This document shows, in pieces, positions 8,630 to 16,816 of a stretch of DNA of 64,000 nt. The position numbers and the translations under genes are program-made. This DNA is from CAYUPI01 sp964446585 (GTDB lineage: Bacteria > Verrucomicrobiota > Verrucomicrobiia > Limisphaerales > UBA8199). The stretch is taken from NCBI GenBank assembly GCA_964446585.1, contig CAYUPI010000032.1:1-64000 (forward strand), in the 5' to 3' direction. The notes below the pieces were generated by a model that was not told the DNA's origin, ran no database searches, and saw only the letters and a program-made list of their open reading frames with translations. Positions within the stretch are counted from its first letter, which is position 1, and every line of letters begins with the position of its first letter.

Positions 8630-9862
8630 ATGAAAACCCAAACCTCCGTTAGCCGCGCTCCGGCAGAAGCGATCTCTCCCGAAGCAAACCGTCCGGCCAG
8701 GTTACCAATTTGTGAAGGCTGGACGCGCCGCCGATTTCTGTTGACGGCGGGCGCGACACTCGCCAGCGCCGCCTGGTCGGCCGACGCGGCCGCCCGCGCT
8801 GCTCGACCGCTGCAGGTCCGCCGCAATGTGATGGACCTGAGCGGCGCCGAGAAGGCCGAGCTAGTTAATGCGTTCCTCAAGCTGAAGCGAACTCCCTCGC
8901 CATTCGAATCAAACTTCAGCTACTACGATCAACTGGTGCGCTGGCATTTGCTCTCGCTGAGTTGCACGACCAAGGAGCATCCCGACACTCCCTGGCCCGC
9001 TCATTCCAGCCCCGGCTTTCTGCCCTGGCATCGCCTGTTGCTCTATCACTGCGAGCAAGGACTGCAAAAGGTCACCGGTAAACTCATCGCGCTTCCCTAC
9101 TGGAATTGGACCCAGCCGGCGTCGGTGGATGTCGTCTTCGCTGACGACTTCATGGGACCGCGCCGGGGCGAGCCCGACCAGCATTACGTGGTGACGAGCG
9201 GGCCTTTTCGCAAAGGCACCTGGCCGCTCAATGTCCGCTCCGCTCCCAGTGATGATCCGGGGCAGTCCCGCGAGTTGGTGCGGGCTTACGGTGTGGCGGG
9301 GAACGATTTCTACAAATCTATTGCGCCGGCTTTGCCAACCGCACAAGAGTTGGACCAGGCCCTGGCGCTGGACGCTTATGACGCAGAACCATTCGACATT
9401 TCAGCGGACCCCAACCGCAGTTTCCGTGGCCGGTTCGAAGGCTGGAGCGGCTTCGAAAGGCTGGTCTGCAGCAGTGATGGAGTCGAGCAACCCGTTCCCG
9501 GCCCCTCCCCGACGCTCATGCTTCACAACCGCGTGCATTACTTCGTGGCCGGCAACTTTACCGTAGGGGATCAGGTTTGGTTCGGTTCCTTGAAGCCCCA
9601 CACCTCCCCGAACGACCCCGTGTTTTTCCTGCACCACTGTTTCATTGACAAAGTCTGGGCCGACTGGATGGCCAGGCACGGACGGCAATATCTGCCGGAG
9701 CGCCCCATCGCCAAGAGCGGCAACGCCCTGGTAGCCGTTCCCGGGCGAAAGACGGCTCTGCGGCCCTTTGACCGGGTTTCCCCGAAGAGCGCCACGCCCG
9801 CCAGCGTGCTTAACCACCACGATCTTGGATACGCCTATGACACCGAGAGCCTTTCCGGCTAA
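8630..9862 (+). CDS. Tat-exported tyrosinase / polyphenol oxidase, copy 2
   Basis: 410 residues from the ATG at 8630, chosen because it matches the MKTQ start of copy 3; a GTG at 8594 would add 12 residues. The Tat motif is TRRRFLLTAG (residues 32-41). CuA-site histidines are H106, H125 and H134 in AHSSPGFLPWHR; CuB-site histidines are H299, H303 (HNRVH) and the HH pair at 335-336 in DPVFFLHHCFID. HB1+1 is Asn300, a residue linked to monophenolase activity in studied bacterial tyrosinases; copies 1 and 3 have Ala there. The protein ends LGYAYDTESL, the Y-x-Y domain end, with no lid domain. It lies 221 bp after copy 1 and 55 bp before copy 3. No caddie (MelC1-like) protein is nearby, so copper loading may occur before Tat export. 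Confidence 0.92.
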   Translation: MKTQTSVSRAPAEAISPEANRPARLPICEGWTRRRFLLTAGATLASAAWSADAAARAARPLQVRRNVMDLSGAEKAELVNAFLKLKRTPSPFESNFSYYDQLVRWHLLSLSCTTKEHPDTPWPAHSSPGFLPWHRLLLYHCEQGLQKVTGKLIALPYWNWTQPASVDVVFADDFMGPRRGEPDQHYVVTSGPFRKGTWPLNVRSAPSDDPGQSRELVRAYGVAGNDFYKSIAPALPTAQELDQALALDAYDAEPFDISADPNRSFRGRFEGWSGFERLVCSSDGVEQPVPGPSPTLMLHNRVHYFVAGNFTVGDQVWFGSLKPHTSPNDPVFFLHHCFIDKVWADWMARHGRQYLPERPIAKSGNALVAVPGRKTALRPFDRVSPKSATPASVLNHHDLGYAYDTESLSG

Positions 9863-9917
9863 AATTCTCTTTTGAAATGTTGCCAACGAGACAAGAGTAT
9901 CGCGCCCAACAAACCCT

Positions 9918-11153
9918 ATGAAAACGCAATCGACAACCGTAGCAAAGACCTCCCTTGAATTAAACTGCCCGGCTTCGGCGCCACCCACCGAAAGCTTGAC
10001 ACGCCGCACCTTCCTGGCCGCAGTGGGCAGCAGCCTCGCCGCCGCGGCGTTGCCGGTGACGGCGCTTGCCGCCCAAGAGTCTTCAGCCAAGCACAGTCCC
10101 GACTCCAAGTCCCTGCGCATCCGCAAAGCCGTAACCAAACTCACCGCCGCCGAGAAGCAGGAGTACATCGAAGCCCTTCACAAGCTGAAGAAGGTAAAGT
10201 CGCCTTACGACACACGCCTGAATTACTTCGACCAATTCACGAGCTGGCATTTCATGGCCGTGTGCTGTCCCCGGGCCGAACACCCGGATACACCCTGGCC
10301 GTCGCATCACATGCCCGCCTTTGTCCCCTGGCATCGAATGCTGCTGCAGGTCTTCGAGCAGGCGTTGGAAGCGGTCAGTGGCAAGCCGTTGACTGTTCCG
10401 TACTGGGACTGGGCGGACCCAGCCGCGCTGGATGCGGTGTTCGCTGACGATTTCATGGGTCCCAAAGTGGGCGTTCCGGAACAGAACTACGTGGTCACGA
10501 CGGGGCCGTTCCGCAAAGGCGAGTGGCAGCTCGAGGTGCTCTCCGCTCCGAGCGATGATCCCGGCCAATCTCGCTGGCTGCAGCGCGCCTACGGGATAAA
10601 TGAGGCCGGGCTGGACTGTCACATGCCCACCTCAGAAGAGGTGGCCAGGGCACTGGAGATCAAGGATTTCGACGTCGCCCCATACGGCATCACGTCCGAT
10701 GTCAACAAGAGTTTTCGGCAGTGGCTGGAAGGGGTAAACGGGATTGTGGGCAAAAAATGCAGCGCCGACGGCGTCGAGGAATTCATAGGCGGGCCTCATC
10801 CCTACACACGCATGCATGCCGCCGTGCATTTTTACGTTTCGGGGTCGTGGAAGCAGGGCGATCACCTGCAGCGGGGAACACTCGTGCTGCTCACCGGCGC
10901 GGCCGATCCGGTATTCTGGCTGCACCACAGCATGGTTGACAAAATGTGGGTGGACTGGTCGGCCCGCCATGGCCGCGTTTATGTGCCTGAAAAGGAGATT
11001 CCCAAGACGGGAAGCATGCTGGCAAAGGTTCCCGGCCTGAAGACACCTCTGCGGCCCTTCGACCGTGTGGCTCCGGAGATATGCAGGGTGGCAAACGTCC
11101 TCGACCACCGCAAGCTCGGTTACGCGTACGATACGGAGAATCTCGGCCTCTGA
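9918..11153 (+). CDS. Tat-exported tyrosinase / polyphenol oxidase, copy 3
   Basis: 411 residues. The Tat motif is LTRRTFLAAVGSSLAAAAL (twin Arg 29-30), with a likely cut after ALAAQ. Copper ligands are H111, H130 or H131, and H139 (FVPWHR) for CuA; H300, H304 (HAAVH) and the HH pair at 336-337 in DPVFWLHHSMVDKMW for CuB. It is closest to copy 2: both share HPDTPWP, SDDPGQSR, TPLRPFDRV-type stretches and the LGYAYDTE end. HB1+1 is Ala301. Its Tat leader is nearly duplicated at the start of the redoxin gene 256 bp downstream. Copies 1 to 3 read as a tandem expansion with diverged active-site entrances. Confidence 0.92.
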   Translation: MKTQSTTVAKTSLELNCPASAPPTESLTRRTFLAAVGSSLAAAALPVTALAAQESSAKHSPDSKSLRIRKAVTKLTAAEKQEYIEALHKLKKVKSPYDTRLNYFDQFTSWHFMAVCCPRAEHPDTPWPSHHMPAFVPWHRMLLQVFEQALEAVSGKPLTVPYWDWADPAALDAVFADDFMGPKVGVPEQNYVVTTGPFRKGEWQLEVLSAPSDDPGQSRWLQRAYGINEAGLDCHMPTSEEVARALEIKDFDVAPYGITSDVNKSFRQWLEGVNGIVGKKCSADGVEEFIGGPHPYTRMHAAVHFYVSGSWKQGDHLQRGTLVLLTGAADPVFWLHHSMVDKMWVDWSARHGRVYVPEKEIPKTGSMLAKVPGLKTPLRPFDRVAPEICRVANVLDHRKLGYAYDTENLGL

Positions 11154-11381
11154 CCCCTCGCTCTTGGATTGTTCAGTGTCTCTTCCACCAAACAGGGCCT
11201 GAAGCCTAAGAACAGTCTTGTTGCCGTCAAGTATCACGGCTATTGGTACTACATTGATGAACGGGATATTCCGAGCAGAAGAACTTTCAGCCTGATGCTG
11301 ATGATGTCGCGTGTCAACCTTTCCAAGGCGACAAAAGAAGGCCCGGTGCTGACCCTTCCCGTGGGTGGCTCGGGGCAATGA
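11154..11381 (+). pseudogene. C-terminal fragment of an unrelated hypothetical protein
   Basis: Directly after the stop of tyrosinase copy 3, the same frame stays open for about 75 codons and encodes KNSLVAVKYHGYWYYIDERD, then a segment with SRVNLSK and VLTLPVGG. This resembles the C-terminal end of longer bacterial hypothetical proteins with a V-x-V-x-Y-R-G-Y-W-Y-Y-I-D pattern. There is no ATG or credible RBS; only a TTG at 11169 is available. It is best read as the stump of a gene whose 5' part was lost when the tyrosinase block was rearranged. It might instead be a short real protein. Confidence 0.45.
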
Positions 11382-11408
11382 CGGCTGACGCCTCTGAAAC
11401 ATGTTTTA

Positions 11409-12095
11409 TTGAAAAACAATCCACCATTTGCCCTCACCGCGGAGAAGACCTCTCTTGAGCCAAACGATCTGGCCACGACGCCAGCTACAGAAGGCTGCGC
11501 GCGTCGCCACTTTTTGGCGGCGGTCGGGAGCAGCCTCGCCTCCGCGGCTTTGCCGGTCGCGGCGCTCGCCGCCCAAGAGTCCCCTGCCAAGCGCAGTCCT
11601 GTCGCCGGGAGGATGTCGAAAAGCGGCAGTAACCCCGAAGGCGCGCGCGGGCAGTACTCGGCTGCCCCCGCCTGGAACCTGCCTGACACGACCGGCAAGA
11701 ACATGGCGCTCAGCCAGTACAAGGGCCAGCCAGTCGTGGTGATTTTCAACCGGGGTCGCAGTTGCATCCATTGCGTGGAGCACCTCGCCCGCCTGGCAGC
11801 GAATGCCCGCAAGTTTAGCGACGCCGGCATTAAACTGATTGCCATTTGTTCCGAGTCTCTGGACAATCTCAGAGAATCGCAAGCCGAGTACCAGAAGGAT
11901 TGGGGCGGCTTTCCCTTTCCGCTACTGTCGGATGCGAAGCTGACCGTTTTCAAGGCCTATCGCTGTGTGGATTTCGCCGACCAGCCGCTGCACGGCACGT
12001 TTGTCATCGACGCGCAGGGCTGGGTCCGCTGGCTGCAGATTGGCAGTCAGCCGTTTAACGATCCAGCCTTTCTCCTGGCGGAGGCAAAGGATTGA
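11409..12095 (+). CDS. Tat-exported AhpC/TSA-type redoxin (peroxiredoxin/thioredoxin fold)
   Basis: 228 residues from a TTG start; no ATG lies upstream of the Tat motif. The N-terminal 60 residues carry ARRHFLAAVGSSLASAALP, almost the same as the leader of tyrosinase copy 3. From residue 85 on it is a redoxin domain: WNLPDTTGKNMALSQYKGQ, then VVVIFNRGRSCIHC with C119 and C122 in a C-x-x-C pair, and later FPFPLLSDAKLTVFKAY and GTFVIDAQGWVRW. The C-x-x-C pair fits a thioredoxin-like or PrxQ-like reductase/peroxidase better than a classic 2-Cys AhpC. Placed next to three copper oxidases, it may deal with peroxide or oxidised cysteines outside the cytoplasm; that role is inferred. Confidence 0.85.
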   Translation: MKNNPPFALTAEKTSLEPNDLATTPATEGCARRHFLAAVGSSLASAALPVAALAAQESPAKRSPVAGRMSKSGSNPEGARGQYSAAPAWNLPDTTGKNMALSQYKGQPVVVIFNRGRSCIHCVEHLARLAANARKFSDAGIKLIAICSESLDNLRESQAEYQKDWGGFPFPLLSDAKLTVFKAYRCVDFADQPLHGTFVIDAQGWVRWLQIGSQPFNDPAFLLAEAKD

Positions 12096-12149
12096 CACAG
12101 GGCGGCCGGCCGATAACCAAAAAAGGAACCGAAAAAAAGGACGCAGCTC

Positions 12150-13247
12150 ATGAACAAACAGCCTAATATGTCGCCAGTGATTCAGCGCAGAATTGCCATT
12201 TGTACTGCAGTCGCCGCGGTCTTGCTCGTGGCAACAACCGGGCTTGCTCAGCAGCTTCCGGAATCACCCTGGACCAAGGCCGCGGCCTTCCCAGAACCGG
12301 CCGAAGAGTGGTACGGCACCGCCGTGAACGGCAAGATGTACGTGATGGGCGGCATCCACGGCGACAAGAGTCTTGCGGGCAACTTCGAGTACGACCCGAG
12401 CAGCAACAAATGGACGGAGAAAAAAGGCCTGCCGCAGCCGCTACATCACCCCGCGTCGGTTGCTTATCAAGGAAAGATTTACCTCTTTGGCGGCTTTGTG
12501 TTCGCGGACAAGAGCCAGGCCGACTTCGGCTGGGTGCCGATCGATAACGCCTGGGAGTACGATCCGGCGGCGGATTCGTGGAAGGCGCTGACACCAATGG
12601 CTGATAAGCGCGGCTCGGCCGTAGCGGTGGAAAGCGGGGGCCGGATCTATGTCATCGGTGGCGTGACCACAGTGGAAGGGGCCAAGGAATCCTTCATTGC
12701 CTTCGGTCCCGCCCGTGTCCTCAGCATCAACGCTGTGTACGATCCCGCGGCGAACAAGTGGGAAAGCCGCAGACCGATGGAGTTGCCGCGCAACCATGCC
12801 TTCGCCGGCGCCGTCCACGGCAAGATTTACGTGATCGGCGGGCGCACGGGGCATGCCTTCATCACCGTTGGCACCAACACGGACGTTGTGGAGGAATACG
12901 ATCCCGCAACCGACATGTGGAGTGCTCCGAAGCGGCGGATGCCCACCGCCCGCAGCGGCGGCTGCTGCGGGGTGCATGTCGGCAAGATCTACGTGGCGGG
13001 CGGTGAGGTGACAACCGACCAACTCGTGGGTGCTTTCCGGGCCGTGGAGGCTTATGATCCCGCTACCGATACCTGGACCGCAATGCCCTCCATGCCGATG
13101 CCGCGCCATGGTGTCGCGGGCGCCGTGCTGGGCAATCGGCTGCACTTTGTGAGCGGCATGGTATCATCGTCAGGGGCCATGCCCTTGTTGGACAAGCGCC
13201 TGGACCTCCATACCTCGTCGCACGATGTGCTGGAGCTTTCACCTTAA
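12150..13247 (+). CDS. Secreted Kelch-repeat beta-propeller protein
   Basis: 365 residues with a Sec signal peptide (hydrophobic residues about 15-31, cleavage near GLAQ). Six Kelch repeats follow, each with the core G-K-x-Y-x-x-G-G: GKMYVMGG, GKIYLFGG, GRIYVIGG, GKIYVIGG, GKIYVAGG and a degenerate NRLHFVSG. The repeats are separated by YDP-type loops (EYDPSS, EYDPAAD, VYDPAAN, EYDPATD, AYDPATD). This predicts a six-bladed propeller. No enzyme motif is seen. It is 55 bp behind the redoxin and 11 bp ahead of a cupin gene, so it is probably in the same transcript. Kelch propellers bind proteins or sugars; here a role with the copper oxidases is possible but unproven. Confidence 0.88.
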   Translation: MNKQPNMSPVIQRRIAICTAVAAVLLVATTGLAQQLPESPWTKAAAFPEPAEEWYGTAVNGKMYVMGGIHGDKSLAGNFEYDPSSNKWTEKKGLPQPLHHPASVAYQGKIYLFGGFVFADKSQADFGWVPIDNAWEYDPAADSWKALTPMADKRGSAVAVESGGRIYVIGGVTTVEGAKESFIAFGPARVLSINAVYDPAANKWESRRPMELPRNHAFAGAVHGKIYVIGGRTGHAFITVGTNTDVVEEYDPATDMWSAPKRRMPTARSGGCCGVHVGKIYVAGGEVTTDQLVGAFRAVEAYDPATDTWTAMPSMPMPRHGVAGAVLGNRLHFVSGMVSSSGAMPLLDKRLDLHTSSHDVLELSP

Positions 13248-13258
13248 CAGTTGTTTCT

Positions 13259-13693
13259 ATGACGAGGCGAGAAGAGAAGCCCGGCGTTGCCGGCGACCAG
13301 GAAGAGGTTATGGTTCCGGCGGACAAAATCAAATGGGCGCCGGCTCCGCCCTCCTTTTCCGAAGGCGCACAGGTCGCGCCCCTCAGGGGCGATCCTTCGA
13401 AGTCAGGTCCTTATACCACTCGGATGAAAGTGCCGGACGGCTACAAGACTCTGCCGCATTGGCATTCGACGGATGAGTACATGACGATCCTCCAAGGCGT
13501 GTTAGTCATGGGCCTGGGGGAGAAATTCGACCCGGCCGCGGTGACCGAGCTGGGCGCCGGCTCTTTCATCCGGATGCCAAAGGGCGCGCGCCAATTCGTC
13601 TGGGCCAAGGGCCAGACAATCATCCAGGTGCATGGCATGGGACCGCTCGATATCCATTACGTCAACGCGGCCGACGATCCGCGCAAGGAATAA
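13259..13693 (+). CDS. Cupin-domain protein (ChrR/DUF4437-like)
   Basis: 144 residues, no signal peptide. Cupin motif 1 is visible as HWHSTDEYMTILQGVLVMG, giving a His-x-His...Glu metal site near residues 62-68; motif 2 is the G-S-F-I-R-M-P-K-G region, where the usual second-motif His is replaced (ARQFVWAKG). It is probably a small metal-binding cupin with an unknown substrate. It starts 11 bp after the Kelch gene and ends 20 bp before a second cupin, so the three are likely co-transcribed. Confidence 0.82.
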   Translation: MTRREEKPGVAGDQEEVMVPADKIKWAPAPPSFSEGAQVAPLRGDPSKSGPYTTRMKVPDGYKTLPHWHSTDEYMTILQGVLVMGLGEKFDPAAVTELGAGSFIRMPKGARQFVWAKGQTIIQVHGMGPLDIHYVNAADDPRKE

Positions 13694-13713
13694 GGTCATT
13701 CCCCGGAGGCGGT

Positions 13714-14316
13714 ATGTCGAAAGCTGGCGACGTCTATGAAAACCCCGTGACCGGTGAGCGTGCCGTAATCCGCATCGGGACGGACGAGACCGGCGGCGAA
13801 CTGCTGGCTGTGGATCTGTACGTCCGTCCGGGCGGCGCGGTGATGGGCGAACACCTCCACCCGGCGATCGAGGAGCGGTTCACTCCCCTCCGCGGGCAGG
13901 TCGGGATTCGGCTATCGGGGCAGGACGTCGTCGGGGAGCTGGGGAAAACACTGATCGCCCCTGCGGGGATGACGCACGCCTGGTGGAACGCGGGTCCGGA
14001 GGAGGCCCTCGTCCGCATTGAGATCCGGCCGGCCGCCCGCTTCGAGGAGATGATCCTCAACGCGTTCGGATTGGCCCAGGACGGCAAGGTCAATCGGAAG
14101 GGGATGCCCAAGCTCCTGCAACTGGCCGTCTTCGCGCGGGAGTTCGACGACGTGGTTTGGTTTACCCGTCCGCCGCGGGTGGTGCAGCGGGTTCTGTTCG
14201 CCATTCTCGCCCCGATCGCCCGGCTGCTGGGCTACCGCGGGAGCTATCCGGAGTACCTGGCACGCAGACCCACGCGCGTCGTCGAGGTCGAACACATGGA
14301 TGCTCCTACATCATGA
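13714..14316 (+). CDS. Cupin-domain protein with C-terminal helical extension
   Basis: 200 residues with a clear RBS (CGGAGG, 5 nt before ATG). Motif 1 is MGEHLHPAIEERFTPLRGQ (two His, one Glu), and motif 2 is APAGMTHAWWNAG. After the cupin barrel (about residues 20-110) there is an 80-residue extension with a hydrophobic segment, VLFAILAPIARLLG, that may touch the membrane. Proteins of this build are annotated only as cupins, so no substrate can be proposed. It is the second cupin in a row after the secreted Kelch protein. Confidence 0.82.
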   Translation: MSKAGDVYENPVTGERAVIRIGTDETGGELLAVDLYVRPGGAVMGEHLHPAIEERFTPLRGQVGIRLSGQDVVGELGKTLIAPAGMTHAWWNAGPEEALVRIEIRPAARFEEMILNAFGLAQDGKVNRKGMPKLLQLAVFAREFDDVVWFTRPPRVVQRVLFAILAPIARLLGYRGSYPEYLARRPTRVVEVEHMDAPTS

Positions 14317-14477
14317 AATGGGGAGACTTGACATTCTGCGAGGCAAAGAGATGATGCGTGCCGATGACCCTATACGAGCAGGTGATTCCCTGCCGCGCGC
14401 AAGCGCTAGAACAAAAAACGTGATTCCTGCATTTCCAAAAGAGTTAGCAGGAGTCAAAAATCACCTTCAGGAAAACC

Positions 14478-15248
14478 ATGCGAACTAATATTCATGCTAC
14501 ACCTCCCATCCTACTCCTGCTGCTTCTGTCCTTCTCCCCTCCACCTGCGTGGGCGCAAATAGAGGATTCCCAAGCGTCGCCGATTGAGGCGCAGTCAGGA
14601 CAGGCCGGAGCGCCCTGGAAGACGCTCATCGGTTGGGAAGGAGGCAAATACTTCAGTTTTCCCTATGCCATCGTGAAGGTGCCGTTGTGGGGCAACCTGG
14701 ATAATGGTTTAGGTCTGAAGGTCGCGGGGGACGGCCTCCAGTATAAGTTCGGCTCCGCGGTTGGAACTGTCCATGCCACCGCCCCGAGTGCGGAAACCCT
14801 GCTGGGCTATGCGGTCACCTCGGATAAGAGCAGCTTCAGTCTGTACCTGGGCCCGCAGTATCGCCACACGGAATACGATCAGGGTTTTAAGAGCCGGTTC
14901 CCCGACTTTGGTTTTAAGACGGATTTCAGTGCTGCCGCCAATCCCAGTGACAAGGTCCACATGAGTTTCAGCGCCTTCTACACCACCGTGAACAAGATGT
15001 ACCGTGTCCAGGCACGACCGCTGATGTACGGCAACCGGACGGGCATCCAGGTCGGGCCGGAAATCATCTACCTGGGGAACCCCGATTTCAACCGCGACGA
15101 GTACGGGTTGGCGGCCACAGTTCCATTGAGCCGCGCCGTTAGTATGTCCATCCATGCCGGCTATATGCACCACGAAGCGGTCCGTTCCGGCACGGAGGTG
15201 GAAGGCGCCTACTATGGCATCTCCTTCACCTTTACGCTTGGGAAGTAA
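14478..15248 (+). CDS. Outer-membrane beta-barrel-like protein, possibly BcsS family
   Basis: 256 residues with a signal peptide (hydrophobic residues 10-26, AWAQ cleavage). The mature part alternates polar and hydrophobic residues in about eight to ten strands, with frequent G and Y and turns such as GPQYRHTEYDQGF and GPEIIYLGNPDFNRDEYG. The last strand, YYGISFTFTLGK, has an aromatic-rich end. The pattern (GWEGGKYFSFPYAIVKVPLW, then GLGLKVAGDG) resembles the cellulose-biosynthesis-associated BcsS family, but no cellulose genes are in view. It is better treated as a small porin-like barrel. It is convergent with the histidine kinase gene, 31 bp away. Confidence 0.65.
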   Translation: MRTNIHATPPILLLLLLSFSPPPAWAQIEDSQASPIEAQSGQAGAPWKTLIGWEGGKYFSFPYAIVKVPLWGNLDNGLGLKVAGDGLQYKFGSAVGTVHATAPSAETLLGYAVTSDKSSFSLYLGPQYRHTEYDQGFKSRFPDFGFKTDFSAAANPSDKVHMSFSAFYTTVNKMYRVQARPLMYGNRTGIQVGPEIIYLGNPDFNRDEYGLAATVPLSRAVSMSIHAGYMHHEAVRSGTEVEGAYYGISFTFTLGK

Positions 15249-15279
15249 ACTCCTGGAATGACCGCTTAAAGACCTGGCT

Positions 15280-16809
15280 TCACGCCGCCAATTTCAGATG
15301 CGTGATGCGGAAGACGGCGCCGCGGGGGTCGTTGGCGAGGCATTCGATTTCCCAGCCGTGGGCCAGCACGATCTGCTGCACGACGGCCAGGCCGAGGCCC
15401 GTGCCGGTCTTTTGCGTGGTAAAGTAGGGCTTGAAAATCTCGGCGCGGTGCTCTGGCGGAACGCCGGGGCCGTTATCGCGGACTTCAAGGCTGGCTTCGG
15501 AGGCGGTCTGCCGAGCCGTGACGACATCAATGCGCCCGGAGCCGTCCACCGCCTGAATGGCATTGAGTATGAGATTGAAGAGCGCCTGGCGGAAGAGTTG
15601 TTCATCCGCCTCGACCCGGAGCGGCTCGCCCGAAACGTCCAGCACGATCTGCTTTTCTTCCAGGTCGTGAGTCAAAGCGCGGGCGACTTCGTTGGCAACG
15701 GAATTGAGGGCGAGTGACGTGCGGCGCACCTCGCGCGGACGTGAGTAATTGATAAATTCGTTTAACTGAGCGGTGACCTTGTCCGTTTCCTCGATGATTC
15801 CGCGCGTCTTTTCCCGAATCTCCGGCGGGGCGTCCTCGCGCCGGGAGATGATTTGGGCCAGGCCGCGAATGATGTTGAGCGGGTTGCGTGTCTCGTGCGC
15901 CAGGCCGGCGGCCGCCAGGTTCATTTCCTTGAGGTGCGTATTTAATTCACTGGCGCGCACCAGCCGTATCTGCAGCTCGGAGGATTTTGACAGGTTGCGC
16001 CAGGCCACACCGGAGCCGAGGGCCGAGACGCTGGCAAAGAATGCGATCACAAACCGCAGCCAAAGATCATGCAAATCAGCAGCCCGGAATGAAACTGTGG
16101 ACATTGCCAGCGCCAGTCCATGCAGCTCCCTTTGTTCGATCAAAGTCTGATACTCTTGCTCGTTGAGCCGGCGTGCCCAAAAGGGGCGTTTGGGTCGGAA
16201 TTCGTCCTCCGGCGGCGGGCCACCGCGCGCGCCCAGGGCCGGCCCACCGGCGGCGCGGTTCAGCACATTTGACGAATCGGTTTCCGGCGGCCGGGGCTCG
16301 CGGCGTCCGCGTCCGCCTTCGCGCATGGAATTGGTAAGAGGGGGCAGCAGCACCGGCGCAAGCGGATTGGTTACGCCCTCCTGCAACACGCTGGCGCCCT
16401 CGATAGGATAGACAACCGTCACGCTGCGCAACCCCCAGCGTTCACCCGCCTGCCGAATATCCTGCTGTTCCAGATCGATTGGCCGACCGGCCGAAGCTAC
16501 GGCTTTGCCGGCAGCGTTCAGGAGCACGACCCCAAGAACCTCGGCGGACCTTTCCAACTCGTTGGTGCGCCCGTTCACCAGTTCATCCAGCACCGGTTGC
16601 AGGCGGTCGCCGAAGACGGCTCCCGAGCGGAATTGGAGCCCGCGGATCGAGGCGCCCAGCGTATCCGCGATGTCTTTGGAACGGTTCCGCAGCGCGGTAC
16701 GGGCGTAATCCTTGAACCGAAGATGCTCCTCGATTTGCCAGCCGGCCACCAGGGCCCAGGCGGCGAGCAGCAGGGCATAAACCACTGCACTTCGGCGGCT
16801 CAGTTCCAT
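15280..16809 (-). CDS. Membrane sensor histidine kinase at the end of the T2SS operon
   Basis: 509 residues. TM1 is about residues 9-24, followed by an extracytoplasmic region of some 220 residues that includes a Gly/Arg/Pro-rich linker; TM2 is about residues 250-270. The HisKA box is GLAHETRNPLN with the phospho-accepting H305. The HATPase domain has the N box NLILNAIQAVDGSG, then DNGPGVPPEH and TGTGLGLAVVQQIV. The extracytoplasmic part matches no sensor family recognised by eye. It starts 7 bp after the stop of the secretin gene, so it is almost certainly transcribed with it. No response regulator is present in the window, so the partner must be elsewhere. It may report on export or envelope state. 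Confidence 0.9.
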   Translation of the reverse strand: MELSRRSAVVYALLLAAWALVAGWQIEEHLRFKDYARTALRNRSKDIADTLGASIRGLQFRSGAVFGDRLQPVLDELVNGRTNELERSAEVLGVVLLNAAGKAVASAGRPIDLEQQDIRQAGERWGLRSVTVVYPIEGASVLQEGVTNPLAPVLLPPLTNSMREGGRGRREPRPPETDSSNVLNRAAGGPALGARGGPPPEDEFRPKRPFWARRLNEQEYQTLIEQRELHGLALAMSTVSFRAADLHDLWLRFVIAFFASVSALGSGVAWRNLSKSSELQIRLVRASELNTHLKEMNLAAAGLAHETRNPLNIIRGLAQIISRREDAPPEIREKTRGIIEETDKVTAQLNEFINYSRPREVRRTSLALNSVANEVARALTHDLEEKQIVLDVSGEPLRVEADEQLFRQALFNLILNAIQAVDGSGRIDVVTARQTASEASLEVRDNGPGVPPEHRAEIFKPYFTTQKTGTGLGLAVVQQIVLAHGWEIECLANDPRGAVFRITHLKLAA

Positions 16810-16816
16810 GAACGTC

